The notes under the pieces were generated by a model. It saw only the letters and a program-made list of their open reading frames with translations, ran no database searches and was not told the DNA's origin. Below are positions 15,044 to 23,870 of a stretch of 31,704 nt of DNA, in pieces; position 1 is the stretch's first letter, and every line of letters starts with the position of its first letter. The position numbers were made by a program, and so were the translations under genes. Origin of the DNA: an uncultured Rhodobacterales bacterium (GTDB taxonomy: Bacteria > Pseudomonadota > Alphaproteobacteria > Rhodobacterales > Rhodobacteraceae); contig CALCGO010000294.1 of the NCBI GenBank assembly GCA_937901055.1, positions 1 through 31,704 of the forward strand. Direction: 5' to 3'.

Positions 15044-15502
15044 TTAGTCGTCAGCTTCAACAGTCGAGAATGTTGCAAGATATGCGATCAGGTTCGCCCG
15101 ATCCTCTTCGTTTTTCAGCCCTGCGAAGGACATTTTGGTTTTAGCAATGAAATCACGCGGCTTCAAAAATAACGCATTGAGGTTCTCAATCGTCCAAACC
15201 AGATTCTCTTCGCTTAGCGCGACCATGCCTTTTGAGTACTTGAAGCCCTCAAACACACCCATTTCGGCACCGATCATGTCATTTAGCGGCGGACCGGTAC
15301 GCGTTTTCGCGCCGTCACCAATCATGTGGCAAGCTTTACACTTTTTGAAAACCTTTTCACCAGCAGCAGCGTCGCCACCCGCAAGTGCGGCTTCAATGAT
15401 CATAAGCTGAGTATTCTCTGTCTCGGCCGCGTGCGATTCTGCGAATGCGGCGGTCGATGCCAACATGAAAGCGCCAGCAAGCGCGTAAGTAACCAGTTTC
15501 AT
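15044..15502 (-). CDS. Periplasmic class I cytochrome c (c2-type)
   Basis: A 152-aa monohaem electron carrier. A cleavable signal peptide (MKLVTYALAGAFMLASTAAFA) is followed by a linker, the haem motif CKACH at 55-59 and the axial methionine in KTKMSFAG (Met124), the arrangement of cytochrome c2 and mitochondrial cytochrome c. The ATG at 15502 is preferred over 15523 because it begins the signal peptide and has GGAAAGG upstream. An FNR-type site is centred 68 bp upstream, so oxygen control is likely. It may carry electrons to an oxidase or reaction centre, including electrons from sulfur oxidation. Confidence 0.88.
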   Translation of the reverse strand: MKLVTYALAGAFMLASTAAFAESHAAETENTQLMIIEAALAGGDAAAGEKVFKKCKACHMIGDGAKTRTGPPLNDMIGAEMGVFEGFKYSKGMVALSEENLVWTIENLNALFLKPRDFIAKTKMSFAGLKNEEDRANLIAYLATFSTVEADD

Positions 15503-15563
15503 TAATCTGCCTTTCCATTTCATTTACCGATGCTGCACTTAAGCAGCACTCGAAAGCAATGCA

Positions 15564-15577
15564 TTGATATGCGTCAA
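15564..15577. promoter_or_regulatory. FNR/FnrL-type binding site
   Basis: TTGAT-ATGC-GTCAA matches the FNR-family consensus exactly in both half-sites and in spacing. It lies between the cytochrome c gene and the divergent phosphohexomutase gene. Confidence 0.7.
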
Positions 15578-15591
15578 TAACACCTTATACA
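15564..15591 (+). promoter_or_regulatory. Candidate promoter towards the phosphohexomutase gene
   Basis: TTGATA and TATACA are 16 bp apart. The -35 overlaps the left FNR half-site, so a bound FNR protein would block this promoter while possibly activating the cytochrome gene on the other side. Confidence 0.4.
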
Positions 15592-15671
15592 AAGTCCAGA
15601 CAATGCGGTGAAATATCCATAAGCGGGCGACCGCTATTATTCGACCAGAATTTATACGAAATGATAAAACC

Positions 15672-17042
15672 ATGCGCCAACTGACCTGCTTCAAATCCTA
15701 CGACATTCGCGGAAAACTGGGTGAGGAGCTGGACGAGGCTATCGCCTACGATATCGGTGCCGCCATCGCACAAAGTATGTCACCCAAATCCGTCGTTTTG
15801 GGTGGGGATTGCCGTGAAACCAGTGCCGCACTGAAGGCAGCCGTAGCGCGCGGGTTGCAGGACATGGGGGTCGATGTCCTCGACATCGGCATGTGTGGCA
15901 CCGAAGAAGTCTACTTCGCAACCGATCATCTGAACGCTGATGCAGGGGTCGAGGTCACGGCCTCGCACAACCCGATCAATTACAACGGTATGAAAATCGT
16001 CGGAAAGGGTTCGCGTCCCCTTAGCCCAGAAGTTGAGATGACGGCAATTCGACGGTCAGCCGAGCGCGCTGAATTCATCCGTGCGGACGTTAAGGGAACA
16101 TTAACGGATGTTAACATCCGCGAGGCTTACGCCGCGAAAATCTGTTCGTTTATAGACTCTACCAAACTGAAACCTCTTAAAATCTTGGTTAATGCAGGCA
16201 ATGGAACGGCTGGTCCTGCATTCGACGAAATCGCCAAACAGTTGGCCGCACAAGGTGTGCCGGTTACGTTTGTGCGCATGGACCATGAGGCCGACTCCAG
16301 CTTTCCCAATGGCATCCCCAATCCGCTGCTGCCCGAAAATCAACCTCGTACGGCGGCCGCTGTTATCGAACACAATGTCGATTTCGGCGTCGCATGGGAT
16401 GGCGATTTTGACCGCTGTTTCTTCTTTGATCACACAGGCGAATTTGTTGACGGGTACTATATCGTCGGCCTTCTCGCGCAGCAGGCGCTTGCTGCGAATA
16501 AGGGCGCGACGATAATCCACGATCCGCGCATGATCTGGAACACGCAGGAAATCGTAACCGGCCTCGGTGGCAAAGCTGTGCCAGCCCGCACCGGCCACGC
16601 CTATCAAAAAGCGGTTATGCGCGAACATGGCGCGGTTTATGGCGGCGAGATGAGCGCACACCATTATTTCCGCGATTTTTCCTACTGCGACAGCGGCATG
16701 ATCCCGTGGCTTATGGTGGCTGAGCTGGTCTCAAACACTGGAACGTCGCTGGCGGACCTGATTGCCAGTCGCAAAGCCAAATTCCCCGGATCCGGAGAGC
16801 AGAATTTCACCATCGGCAACCCTGCCGCGGCTTTGGAGTTGGTTGAAACCGAACTGGCAAGCGAAGCGCAAATGATCGAACATTTCGACGGTCTCAGTAT
16901 GGATTTTGGCGATTGGCGGTTGAACTTGCGCATGTCTGGCACCGAACCGCTGGTGCGTCTAAATATCGAAACACGCGGGGACGAAGCAGCCGTTGCTGTC
17001 CACCTCAAACGCGTTGTTGGCTTGCTGAAAACATTAACCTAG
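15672..17042 (+). CDS. Phosphomannomutase/phosphoglucomutase
   Basis: A 456-aa member of the alpha-D-phosphohexomutase family, which moves phosphate between C1 and C6 of hexoses for sugar-nucleotide and polysaccharide synthesis. Family landmarks: FKSYDIRGK at the N terminus, the phosphoserine loop TASHNPINYNGMK near residue 96, the magnesium loop DGDFDRCFF near 242, the sugar-binding GEMSAHHYF near 325 and the C-terminal phosphate loop RMSGTEPLVRLN. All are intact, so it should be active. Mannose versus glucose preference cannot be read from sequence. The start agrees with family alignment although no strong ribosome site precedes it. Confidence 0.9.
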   Translation: MRQLTCFKSYDIRGKLGEELDEAIAYDIGAAIAQSMSPKSVVLGGDCRETSAALKAAVARGLQDMGVDVLDIGMCGTEEVYFATDHLNADAGVEVTASHNPINYNGMKIVGKGSRPLSPEVEMTAIRRSAERAEFIRADVKGTLTDVNIREAYAAKICSFIDSTKLKPLKILVNAGNGTAGPAFDEIAKQLAAQGVPVTFVRMDHEADSSFPNGIPNPLLPENQPRTAAAVIEHNVDFGVAWDGDFDRCFFFDHTGEFVDGYYIVGLLAQQALAANKGATIIHDPRMIWNTQEIVTGLGGKAVPARTGHAYQKAVMREHGAVYGGEMSAHHYFRDFSYCDSGMIPWLMVAELVSNTGTSLADLIASRKAKFPGSGEQNFTIGNPAAALELVETELASEAQMIEHFDGLSMDFGDWRLNLRMSGTEPLVRLNIETRGDEAAVAVHLKRVVGLLKTLT

Positions 17043-17090
17043 ACGCCACGGAATTACAGGCATACCGTGCCCTAAAAACAGGAGCGCGTC

Positions 17091-18332
17091 ATGTCTAAAT
17101 CCATCCTCGTCATCGGGGCCGGCATTACCGGCGTTTCTTCGGCTGAATGGCTACGCCGCGATGGGTGGGAAGTCACGTTAATTGACCGGATTGACCCGGG
17201 CCACCCTGATCAAACATCTTTCGGAAACGCCGGATTAATCGCACGGGGCGCAATTATTCCCGTGTCCGTTCCCGGGCTTATGGCGCAAGCACCTGCCATG
17301 CTTCTAAACCCGAATTCACCACTCTATTTGCGCTGGTCCTACCTGCCACGCCTTTTGCCGTGGCTGATCCCGTTTCTACGCAACGGCAACGTCAAAAAAG
17401 TAACCGAGATCGCTGCGGGTCTGGCCGCGTTAACCAACGACTCCGTTGATCAACACCAAGCTTTATCCGCCGCAACGCCCGCCGCCGCGTTTATCCAGAC
17501 AGGCGAATACGTGAACCTTTACACCAGCAAAGCTGACTATGATGCCGACCCACTGTCTTCATCGCTTCGCAAAGATCATGGTTTTGATCCTGACTATATC
17601 AACCGCGCCGAAATTCTAGAGCGCGACCCAAACCTTGGGCCTACGTACACCTTCGGCACCGTCTATAAAGACTACGGCTGGCTGTCTTCGCCGGGCGATT
17701 ACGTCGCTGCCCTGTTTGGCCATTACCAATCACAAGGCGGCCATTTCAAACGGGGCGAGGTTGCCGATATCACCGCTGGTGAAAACCCCTCGATCACCCT
17801 GAGAGGCGGCGAGAAACTGACCGCCGACAAGATCGTTCTATCGGCTGGCGCATGGTCCAGTTTGCTGACCAAAAAACTGGCCCCGAAGGTGAAACTGGAA
17901 GCCGAGCGCGGCTATCACGTCTCCATGTTCAACCCAAATTTTACCGCGCCAAACCCCTACATGATAACCGACTCGCGTTTCGTTTTGACACCGATGGACG
18001 GGTTCCTTCGCGCCGCTGGCGTTGTTGAATTCGGCGGTCTCGATGCTCCTGCATCTAGCGCGCCCGTCAATCTGCTGCGAAAGCAAATGAAGAAAGTCTA
18101 TCCGAATTTGGAATTCGAATACGACGAAGTCTGGATGGGTCGCCGCCCCACAACCCCTGACAGCATGCCGGTGCTAGGCGAAAGTCCTGCCGCCCCGAAC
18201 GTCATTCACGCCTATGGTGGCCAGCATATCGGCCTGACCATCGGCCCGCGTGTGGGCCGTATGGTGGCGGATATTGCAGCGGATCGCCGCACAAACGTGG
18301 ATCTATCCGCCTATAAAGTGGACAGGTTCTAA
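17091..18332 (+). CDS. FAD-dependent D-amino-acid dehydrogenase-like oxidoreductase
   Basis: A 413-aa DadA/DAO-family flavoprotein. The N-terminal dinucleotide fold VIGAGITGVSSAEWL with the acidic end LIDR binds FAD. A GNAGLIARG segment follows, and the C-terminal FAD-contact region is YGGQHIGLTIGPRVGRMVADI. The family oxidises D-amino acids or other secondary amines and passes electrons to the quinone pool or a cytochrome. Substrate is not determined. It starts 48 bp after the phosphohexomutase, possibly in one transcript. The convergent gene begins its stop codon 2 bp beyond, with no terminator visible. Confidence 0.82.
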   Translation: MSKSILVIGAGITGVSSAEWLRRDGWEVTLIDRIDPGHPDQTSFGNAGLIARGAIIPVSVPGLMAQAPAMLLNPNSPLYLRWSYLPRLLPWLIPFLRNGNVKKVTEIAAGLAALTNDSVDQHQALSAATPAAAFIQTGEYVNLYTSKADYDADPLSSSLRKDHGFDPDYINRAEILERDPNLGPTYTFGTVYKDYGWLSSPGDYVAALFGHYQSQGGHFKRGEVADITAGENPSITLRGGEKLTADKIVLSAGAWSSLLTKKLAPKVKLEAERGYHVSMFNPNFTAPNPYMITDSRFVLTPMDGFLRAAGVVEFGGLDAPASSAPVNLLRKQMKKVYPNLEFEYDEVWMGRRPTTPDSMPVLGESPAAPNVIHAYGGQHIGLTIGPRVGRMVADIAADRRTNVDLSAYKVDRF

Positions 18333-18333
18333 C

Positions 18334-19236
18334 CTATTCCCACTCCATCTCGGAATACACTTGCTGGGCGTTGCGTTTGGCAAGCCCCTCAAAGTTTTCC
18401 AGATAAGAAAACGCGCCCTGTTCGACGTTAACGGATTCAATAATGTCGCCACCCTCATCAATAAACACACCCATCTGTGCGCGCAGGTTAACAAGATAAT
18501 CGTACGTATCTGCCGTCGCGCCTGCAAGGTCGGTTGGCGCACCATGGCCGGGTACAACATGCGTAGGGTTTAGCGCTGCCACGGCCTCGAACACCTCGAT
18601 CCATGTACCGGAATGGGACTGATCGCCGATCCCCAAAATCCGTTCCGTATAAACAATATCACCGGTGAAAACCGTGGCCGCCGAAGGCACCCAGACAAAA
18701 CTATCCCCCGGCGTATGCGCTTGCCCTGCATAGGTAATTTCGAACGCAACGCCGCCCAATTCAAAACTGTATTCCGTCTCGAACGTAATATCCGCGTATG
18801 CCGGAACCGTCCCTGCCAATTCATCACCAAGCAATACCGATAGCCCCGTCATCTGAACCGACCCGCGATCTTTATGATCTGCAACAGCCGCGTCAGATGC
18901 AATCACCTTGGCCCCCTGTTGTTGCCAATAGTCGTTCCCGATCCAGCGATGATCCTGCCCACCGGAATTAACCACGAACTTTACCGGTTGATCGGTGATT
19001 TCGCGCACGGCTGCGTGCAGGGCCTCGGCCCCAAGCCAGCTGCCGCCGGTATCCACCAGCACTGCGCCTTCATCAGTAACAACGACACCGAACGTCGCAT
19101 TATTTGCCAGATTTTCACCAGAGCGTTGGTCCAAGGGCCCAACAATCGCATAAACACCATCCGTAACTTTCTGGATTTCCAAAGCATGGAGCGGAATGGC
19201 TGATAGCAGAAAAGCTGCAGTGGCAAGAATTTTCAT
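18334..19236 (-). CDS. Exported metallo-beta-lactamase-fold protein with altered metal motif
   Basis: A 300-aa protein with signal peptide MKILATAAFLLSAIPLHA. The ATG at 19236 has GAGG upstream; an earlier ATG at 19287 would bury the signal. The fold is metallo-beta-lactamase: VDTGGSWLG near 62, His174 in GQAHTPGDS, Asp193 in FTGDIV and His231 in VPGHGAP. The usual HxHxDH motif is replaced by NSGGQDH (90-96), so the first two metal histidines are missing and only Asp95/His96 remain. It resembles SoxH-like and quinoprotein-associated hydrolases, but the function is unknown. Confidence 0.8.
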   Translation of the reverse strand: MKILATAAFLLSAIPLHALEIQKVTDGVYAIVGPLDQRSGENLANNATFGVVVTDEGAVLVDTGGSWLGAEALHAAVREITDQPVKFVVNSGGQDHRWIGNDYWQQQGAKVIASDAAVADHKDRGSVQMTGLSVLLGDELAGTVPAYADITFETEYSFELGGVAFEITYAGQAHTPGDSFVWVPSAATVFTGDIVYTERILGIGDQSHSGTWIEVFEAVAALNPTHVVPGHGAPTDLAGATADTYDYLVNLRAQMGVFIDEGGDIIESVNVEQGAFSYLENFEGLAKRNAQQVYSEMEWE

Positions 19237-19259
19237 ATCATGACCTCGGACAAAGAAAT

Positions 19260-19281
19260 AGGGCCGCTCGAAAGCGACCCT
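19260..19281 (-). terminator. Candidate terminator of gcvTHP
   Basis: The hairpin AGGG-c-CGCT / AGCG-a-CCCT has a CGAA loop. On the - strand it is followed by TATTTCTTTG. It lies 77 bp beyond the gcvP stop and before the next - strand gene. Confidence 0.55.
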
Positions 19282-19357
19282 AACCATGTCAGATTATACA
19301 CATATAGCAAGTGGAATGTGTTTCGCTGGGTGCGCGGTCTCCCCGCACCGCCAACTA

Positions 19358-22204
19358 TCAATCCTCGTAGTCGGTTAACGGTGGACACGAACAAATCAAA
19401 TTCCGGTCGCCATATGCATTATCGACGCGGTTCACTGGTGACCAATACTTATCCACTCGGAACGCACCTGGAGGGTAACAAGCCTGTTCGCGCGAATAGA
19501 CCCGATCCCATTCACCAACCAAATCTTCAACCGTGTGCGGGGCGTGGTGCAATGGGCTGTCATCATAACCGATCTTGCCGTCTTCAATATCCTGCGCTTC
19601 GGCACGGATGGCCAACATGGCGGTGATAAAGCGGTCCAGCTCGGCCTTTGGTTCGGATTCCGTTGGTTCCACCATCAATGTTCCGGCCACCGGCCAGCTC
19701 ATAGTCGGTGCATGGAAACCACAATCCATTAACCGCTTGGCAATGTCGTCTACGGTCACATGCGCGCTGTCGGCCAGCGGACGCGTATCCAGAATACATT
19801 CATGCGCCACCCGCCCAAGCTTGGACTTGAACAGAATATCATATGCACCCGAAAGGCGCTTCGCCATATAGTTCGCATTCAGAATAGCAACCTTGGTTGC
19901 CTGCGTCATGCCAGAGCCACCCATCAGCAAGATATACGCCCACGAAATCACAAGGATAGATCCCGAACCCACAGGTGCCGCCGATACAGCGCCAACATCA
20001 CTCGGCGTCTCGGTATGTCCGGGAAGGAAGGGCTCCAGATGCGCGCCAACGCCAATCGGTCCCATGCCCGGCCCACCGCCACCGTGCGGAATTGCGAAAG
20101 TTTTATGCAAATTCAGGTGACTTACATCGCCGCCAATTTTCCCCGGCTGGGCCAACCCAACCATCGCGTTCATGTTCGCACCGTCGATATATACTTGGCC
20201 ACCGTGAGCATGCGTGATGTCGCAAACTTCGCGAACAGTCTCCTCGAAAACACCGTGGGTGGAAGGATACGTGATCATACACGCCGCCAGCATATCACCA
20301 GCAGCTTCGGCCTTGGCGCGGAAATCTTCCAGATCAATGTCGCCATTGTCCGCAGATTTCACCACCACAACTTTCCAGCCAGCCATCTGCGCGGACGCAG
20401 GATTTGTGCCGTGTGCCGAAGTAGGGATAAGGCAAATGTTGCGTTCGCCTTCGCCGCGCGAAGTGTGGTAATTGCGGATGGTTAACAGACCCGCATATTC
20501 ACCCTGCGCACCCGAATTTGGCTGCAAAGACATTGCGTCATAACCGGTGATTTCGCAAAGCTGGTCCATCAACTGGTTGGTCAACTCGGTATAACCAGCC
20601 GCCTGATCCAGCGGCACAAACGGATGCAGGTTGGCAATGCCAAACCACGTCAACGGGATCATTTCCGCCGTTGCGTTCAATTTCATGGTGCAAGACCCCA
20701 GCGGGATCATCGCGCGATCCAACGCCAAATCACGATCGGCGAGGCGGCGCATATAACGAGTCATCTCGGCTTCGGAACGGTTCATATCGAAGATCGGATG
20801 CGTCAGAAATTCATCTGTCCGCAGCAATTCGGTCGGCAGGCGATATTCGCGGTTCGCCGCGCTGTCGTCCTTCATATCCCCCCCGAACGAACGCCACACG
20901 GCCTCGATGGTTTCAGGGTATGTTTGCTCGTCCAGTGAAATCCCGATTCGGTCTTCGCCAATTTTGCGAAGATTAATGCCGTTTCCAACCGCCGCTTTCA
21001 GGATGACACCCTGAAGCGCACCAACGTTGATGGTTACGGTATCAAAGAACACTTCCGGCTCGACCTTGAAACCAAGGCTTTCAAGCCCCTTCGCCATGCG
21101 CGCCGTTTTGCGATGTACCGATTGCGCAATCGCCTTCAGCCCAGCCGGACCATAAAAAACAGCATACATCGAAGCCATAACCGCCAGCAAAGCCTGCGCC
21201 GTACAGACGTTGGAATTCGCTTTTTCGCGCCGGATATGTTGTTCGCGTGTTTGCAGCGACAGCCGGTAAGCCTTGTTGCCCCGCGTATCAATCGAAACCC
21301 CGATAATCCGTCCGGGCATAGAGCGTTTCAGCTTATCGCGCGTCGCCATATATGCCGCGTGCGGTCCGCCATATCCCATCGGAACACCAAAGCGTTGCGT
21401 GGAACCAATCGCAATATCGGCGCCCATCTCGCCCGGACTTTTCAGCAGGCACAGCGCCAGAATATCGGCAGCCATAATCGCAATAGCTTTTTCCGCATGA
21501 AGCGATTCGATACACGGTGTGAAATCGCGAACACGCCCGTACGTCCCCGGATACTGGAAAATTGCACCGAAAACCAAAGCTGGATCCATTTCTGTTTCAG
21601 GGTTCGCAACGATGATTTCAATGCCCAGCGGTTCGGCACGCGTCTTGATCACATCAATCGTCTGTGGATGACAGTTTTCATCAACGAAGAACGCATTTGC
21701 CTTGGATTTTGCAGACCGCTTCGCCATTGTCATCGCTTCAGCCGCCGCTGTCGCCTCATCAAGCAACGAGGCATTCGCAATCTCAAGCCCTGTCAAATCC
21801 GAAACCATAGTCTGGAAGTTCAACAACGCCTCAAGCCGGCCCTGTGCGATTTCGGGCTGATAAGGCGTATAAGCCGTATACCAAGCCGGATTTTCCAGAA
21901 TGTTGCGCTGGATAACCGGTGGCGTCATCGTGCCATAATACCCTTGGCCGATCAGCGAGGTTAGAACCTTGTTCTTCTTGATGACTTCACGCATGTGGTG
22001 CAGCACATCGCGTTCCGACATTGGCTCTTGCAGCGTCAGCTCACCCTCTTGTCGAATGGCTGTGGGTACCGTCTGGTCTATCAGCTCGTCTAGCGATCCA
22101 ACCCCGATAACGTCCAGCATCTCCTTCATTTCAGTGGGGGATGGCCCGATGTGACGACGATTGGCGAAATCATAGGGCTGGTAGGGGGTAGGATCGAAAG
22201 GCAT
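19358..22204 (-). CDS. gcvP: Glycine dehydrogenase (decarboxylating), glycine cleavage P protein
   Basis: A 948-aa PLP enzyme that decarboxylates glycine and passes the aminomethyl group to the lipoyl arm of GcvH. The N terminus FANRHIGPSPTEMKEML is typical. The PLP lysine is in LNLHKTFAIPHGGGGPG, near residue 700. The single-chain length matches the usual proteobacterial form. It is the last gene of gcvT-gcvH-gcvP, 12 bp after gcvH. No defect is visible. A hairpin 77 bp downstream probably ends the transcript. Confidence 0.97.
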   Translation of the reverse strand: MPFDPTPYQPYDFANRRHIGPSPTEMKEMLDVIGVGSLDELIDQTVPTAIRQEGELTLQEPMSERDVLHHMREVIKKNKVLTSLIGQGYYGTMTPPVIQRNILENPAWYTAYTPYQPEIAQGRLEALLNFQTMVSDLTGLEIANASLLDEATAAAEAMTMAKRSAKSKANAFFVDENCHPQTIDVIKTRAEPLGIEIIVANPETEMDPALVFGAIFQYPGTYGRVRDFTPCIESLHAEKAIAIMAADILALCLLKSPGEMGADIAIGSTQRFGVPMGYGGPHAAYMATRDKLKRSMPGRIIGVSIDTRGNKAYRLSLQTREQHIRREKANSNVCTAQALLAVMASMYAVFYGPAGLKAIAQSVHRKTARMAKGLESLGFKVEPEVFFDTVTINVGALQGVILKAAVGNGINLRKIGEDRIGISLDEQTYPETIEAVWRSFGGDMKDDSAANREYRLPTELLRTDEFLTHPIFDMNRSEAEMTRYMRRLADRDLALDRAMIPLGSCTMKLNATAEMIPLTWFGIANLHPFVPLDQAAGYTELTNQLMDQLCEITGYDAMSLQPNSGAQGEYAGLLTIRNYHTSRGEGERNICLIPTSAHGTNPASAQMAGWKVVVVKSADNGDIDLEDFRAKAEAAGDMLAACMITYPSTHGVFEETVREVCDITHAHGGQVYIDGANMNAMVGLAQPGKIGGDVSHLNLHKTFAIPHGGGGPGMGPIGVGAHLEPFLPGHTETPSDVGAVSAAPVGSGSILVISWAYILLMGGSGMTQATKVAILNANYMAKRLSGAYDILFKSKLGRVAHECILDTRPLADSAHVTVDDIAKRLMDCGFHAPTMSWPVAGTLMVEPTESEPKAELDRFITAMLAIRAEAQDIEDGKIGYDDSPLHHAPHTVEDLVGEWDRVYSREQACYPPGAFRVDKYWSPVNRVDNAYGDRNLICSCPPLTDYED

Positions 22205-22216
22205 GCGCGTATTCCT

Positions 22217-22582
22217 TTAGGCGATGAAAGCTTTGTAAGCGGCTTCGTCCATTAGCGATTCCAGTTCGCTAACATCGGCAAGTTTGATCTTGTAGAACCA
22301 GGCGTTGCCCTCTGGATCTTCATTCACGGAACCGGGGTTGTCTTCCAGTGTGGTGTTGGCTTCGGTGATTTCACCAGCCAGCGGAGCGTACAATTCAGAC
22401 GCAGCTTTAACGCTTTCCACTACGCCGATTTCGTCGTCTTTGTCGAAAGTGTCGCCCGCTTCTTTCAGCTCGACGAAAACCACCTCGCCCAGCGCTTCGG
22501 CTGCGTGTTTGGTAATACCCAATGTTGCGGTTTCGCCGTCAACTTCAAGCCATTCATGTTCTTCTGAGTAATAAGTCGTCAT
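22217..22582 (-). CDS. gcvH: Glycine cleavage H protein (lipoyl carrier)
   Basis: A 121-aa lipoyl carrier that shuttles the aminomethyl group between GcvP, GcvT and the lipoamide dehydrogenase. The N terminus reads YYSEEHEWLEVDGETATLGIT, and the lipoylated lysine lies in GVVESVKAASELYAPLAG. Length and motifs are standard. It lies 14 bp after gcvT and 12 bp before gcvP. Confidence 0.97.
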   Translation of the reverse strand: MTTYYSEEHEWLEVDGETATLGITKHAAEALGEVVFVELKEAGDTFDKDDEIGVVESVKAASELYAPLAGEITEANTTLEDNPGSVNEDPEGNAWFYKIKLADVSELESLMDEAAYKAFIA

Positions 22583-22596
22583 TTCAAAACCTCTGT

Positions 22597-23688
22597 TTAG
22601 CGTTTGTAATTTTGCTGCACAAACGGCAGCTTGATGATAGTTGCGGGCATCGCTTTGCCACGAATAAGAAGGTCAACTTCCGTTCCGGCTTCAGCAAACT
22701 CAGCAGCAATATACCCCATTGAAACCGGACCACCATAGGTAGGGCCAAATCCACCCGAAGAGATCGCGCCAATAACGTTTCCGTCCTTGTCGGCGACTTC
22801 AACCCCACGCCGCGCAGGGGCACGACCTTCAGGTTTGATGCCAACCAATTTGCGGCTCGGACCCTCGGCCAATTCACGCTGAATACGCGCCGCGCCCGGA
22901 AAACTACCTTCCTCGCGGCGACGCTTTTGCATGGCCCATGTCAGGTTCGCCTCTACTGGCGAAGTGCTATTGTCGATGTCGTTGCCATACAAACAAAGCC
23001 CAGCCTCAAGGCGCAGACTATCCCGCGCCCCCAATCCAGCCATTTCCAGATCGTCATGCTTAAGAAATTCCCGCGTGATATCCACTACTCGGTCAGTCGG
23101 TATCGAAATCTCGTACCCGTCTTCACCCGTATAGCCCAACCGCGAAATCCGGCACTCTGCGCCGAAAAGGTCAGTCACGGTCGATTCCATGAATTTCAAA
23201 TCCGCCGCAGCTGGGGCAATTGCTGAAACAACGCCCTCAGCCGCCGGTCCTTGAATCGCGATCAAGGCGCGGTCCAGCTCAATCACCTCGATACCATCCA
23301 GATTGGCGCGCATATGCCCGATATCCTGATCCCGCATCGACGCGTTAACCACTACATAAAAGTAATCACCCGCGTTCGATACAATCAGGTCATCCATAAT
23401 CCCGCCATCAGGGTTGGTGAAAAACGTGTACCGCGCCTTGCCAACTGGCAGCATAGTGAAAGCGGAAGGTGCAATCGTTTCCAGTTTTCCCGCGACATTT
23501 TCGCCACGTAACTCCACCTGACCCATGTGGGACACATCAAACAACGCAGCCTTTTCGCGGCACTGTTTATGTTCGCCAGCAACGCCAAGCGCATAGTTCA
23601 CGGGCATCATCCAGCCGGCGAAATCAACCATTTTGCCGCCAAGCTCAACATGCAGATCATAAAGAGGAGTTTTCTGTGGTTCAGTCAT
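22597..23688 (-). CDS. gcvT: Aminomethyltransferase, glycine cleavage T protein
   Basis: A 363-aa folate-dependent enzyme that releases ammonia and forms 5,10-methylenetetrahydrofolate. Typical segments: TPLYDLHVELGGKMVDFAGW at the N terminus, KAALFDVSHMGQ, and the folate-site aspartate region ARYTFFTNPDGGIMDD; C-terminal RREEGSFPGA and VGIKPEGRAPARRG. I chose the ATG at 23688 because the family begins there; the earlier ATG at 23721 adds 11 residues without a good ribosome site. It heads the operon. I found no glycine riboswitch in the 182-bp leader, only a palindrome at 23738. Confidence 0.96.
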   Translation of the reverse strand: MTEPQKTPLYDLHVELGGKMVDFAGWMMPVNYALGVAGEHKQCREKAALFDVSHMGQVELRGENVAGKLETIAPSAFTMLPVGKARYTFFTNPDGGIMDDLIVSNAGDYFYVVVNASMRDQDIGHMRANLDGIEVIELDRALIAIQGPAAEGVVSAIAPAAADLKFMESTVTDLFGAECRISRLGYTGEDGYEISIPTDRVVDITREFLKHDDLEMAGLGARDSLRLEAGLCLYGNDIDNSTSPVEANLTWAMQKRRREEGSFPGAARIQRELAEGPSRKLVGIKPEGRAPARRGVEVADKDGNVIGAISSGGFGPTYGGPVSMGYIAAEFAEAGTEVDLLIRGKAMPATIIKLPFVQQNYKR

Positions 23689-23737
23689 CGGTAAATCCGC
23701 CCTAAAATGAATCATCTGCATCCGTCATAACAATAAA

Positions 23738-23753
23738 GTTTCCGATAGGAAAC
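23738..23753. promoter_or_regulatory. Palindrome in the gcvT-gcdH divergent promoter region
   Basis: GTTTCC-GATA-GGAAAC is a perfect 6-bp inverted repeat 50 bp upstream of gcvT. On the + strand it is followed by CTTTTTT, so it could also act as a hairpin terminator. As DNA it looks like a dimeric repressor site. No regulator is identified. Confidence 0.4.
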
Positions 23754-23870
23754 CTTTTTTCGGATGCAATTGTATACATACGCTGGGTTACTACGAAATA
23801 CGCCTATTGCAGTGCAGGAAAATTCCAGCCAATATAATTTTAAACTTGGCCCAGAAAACAGGAATCCATA

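Noticed and set aside
15531..15548. TGCTGC-N6-GCAGCA inverted repeat upstream of the cytochrome gene
   Set aside because: Short and without a T-run or known consensus; may be chance or a leader hairpin, so not listed as a feature.
23689..23870. Glycine riboswitch upstream of gcvT
   Set aside because: The conserved glycine aptamer blocks are absent on the - strand leader.
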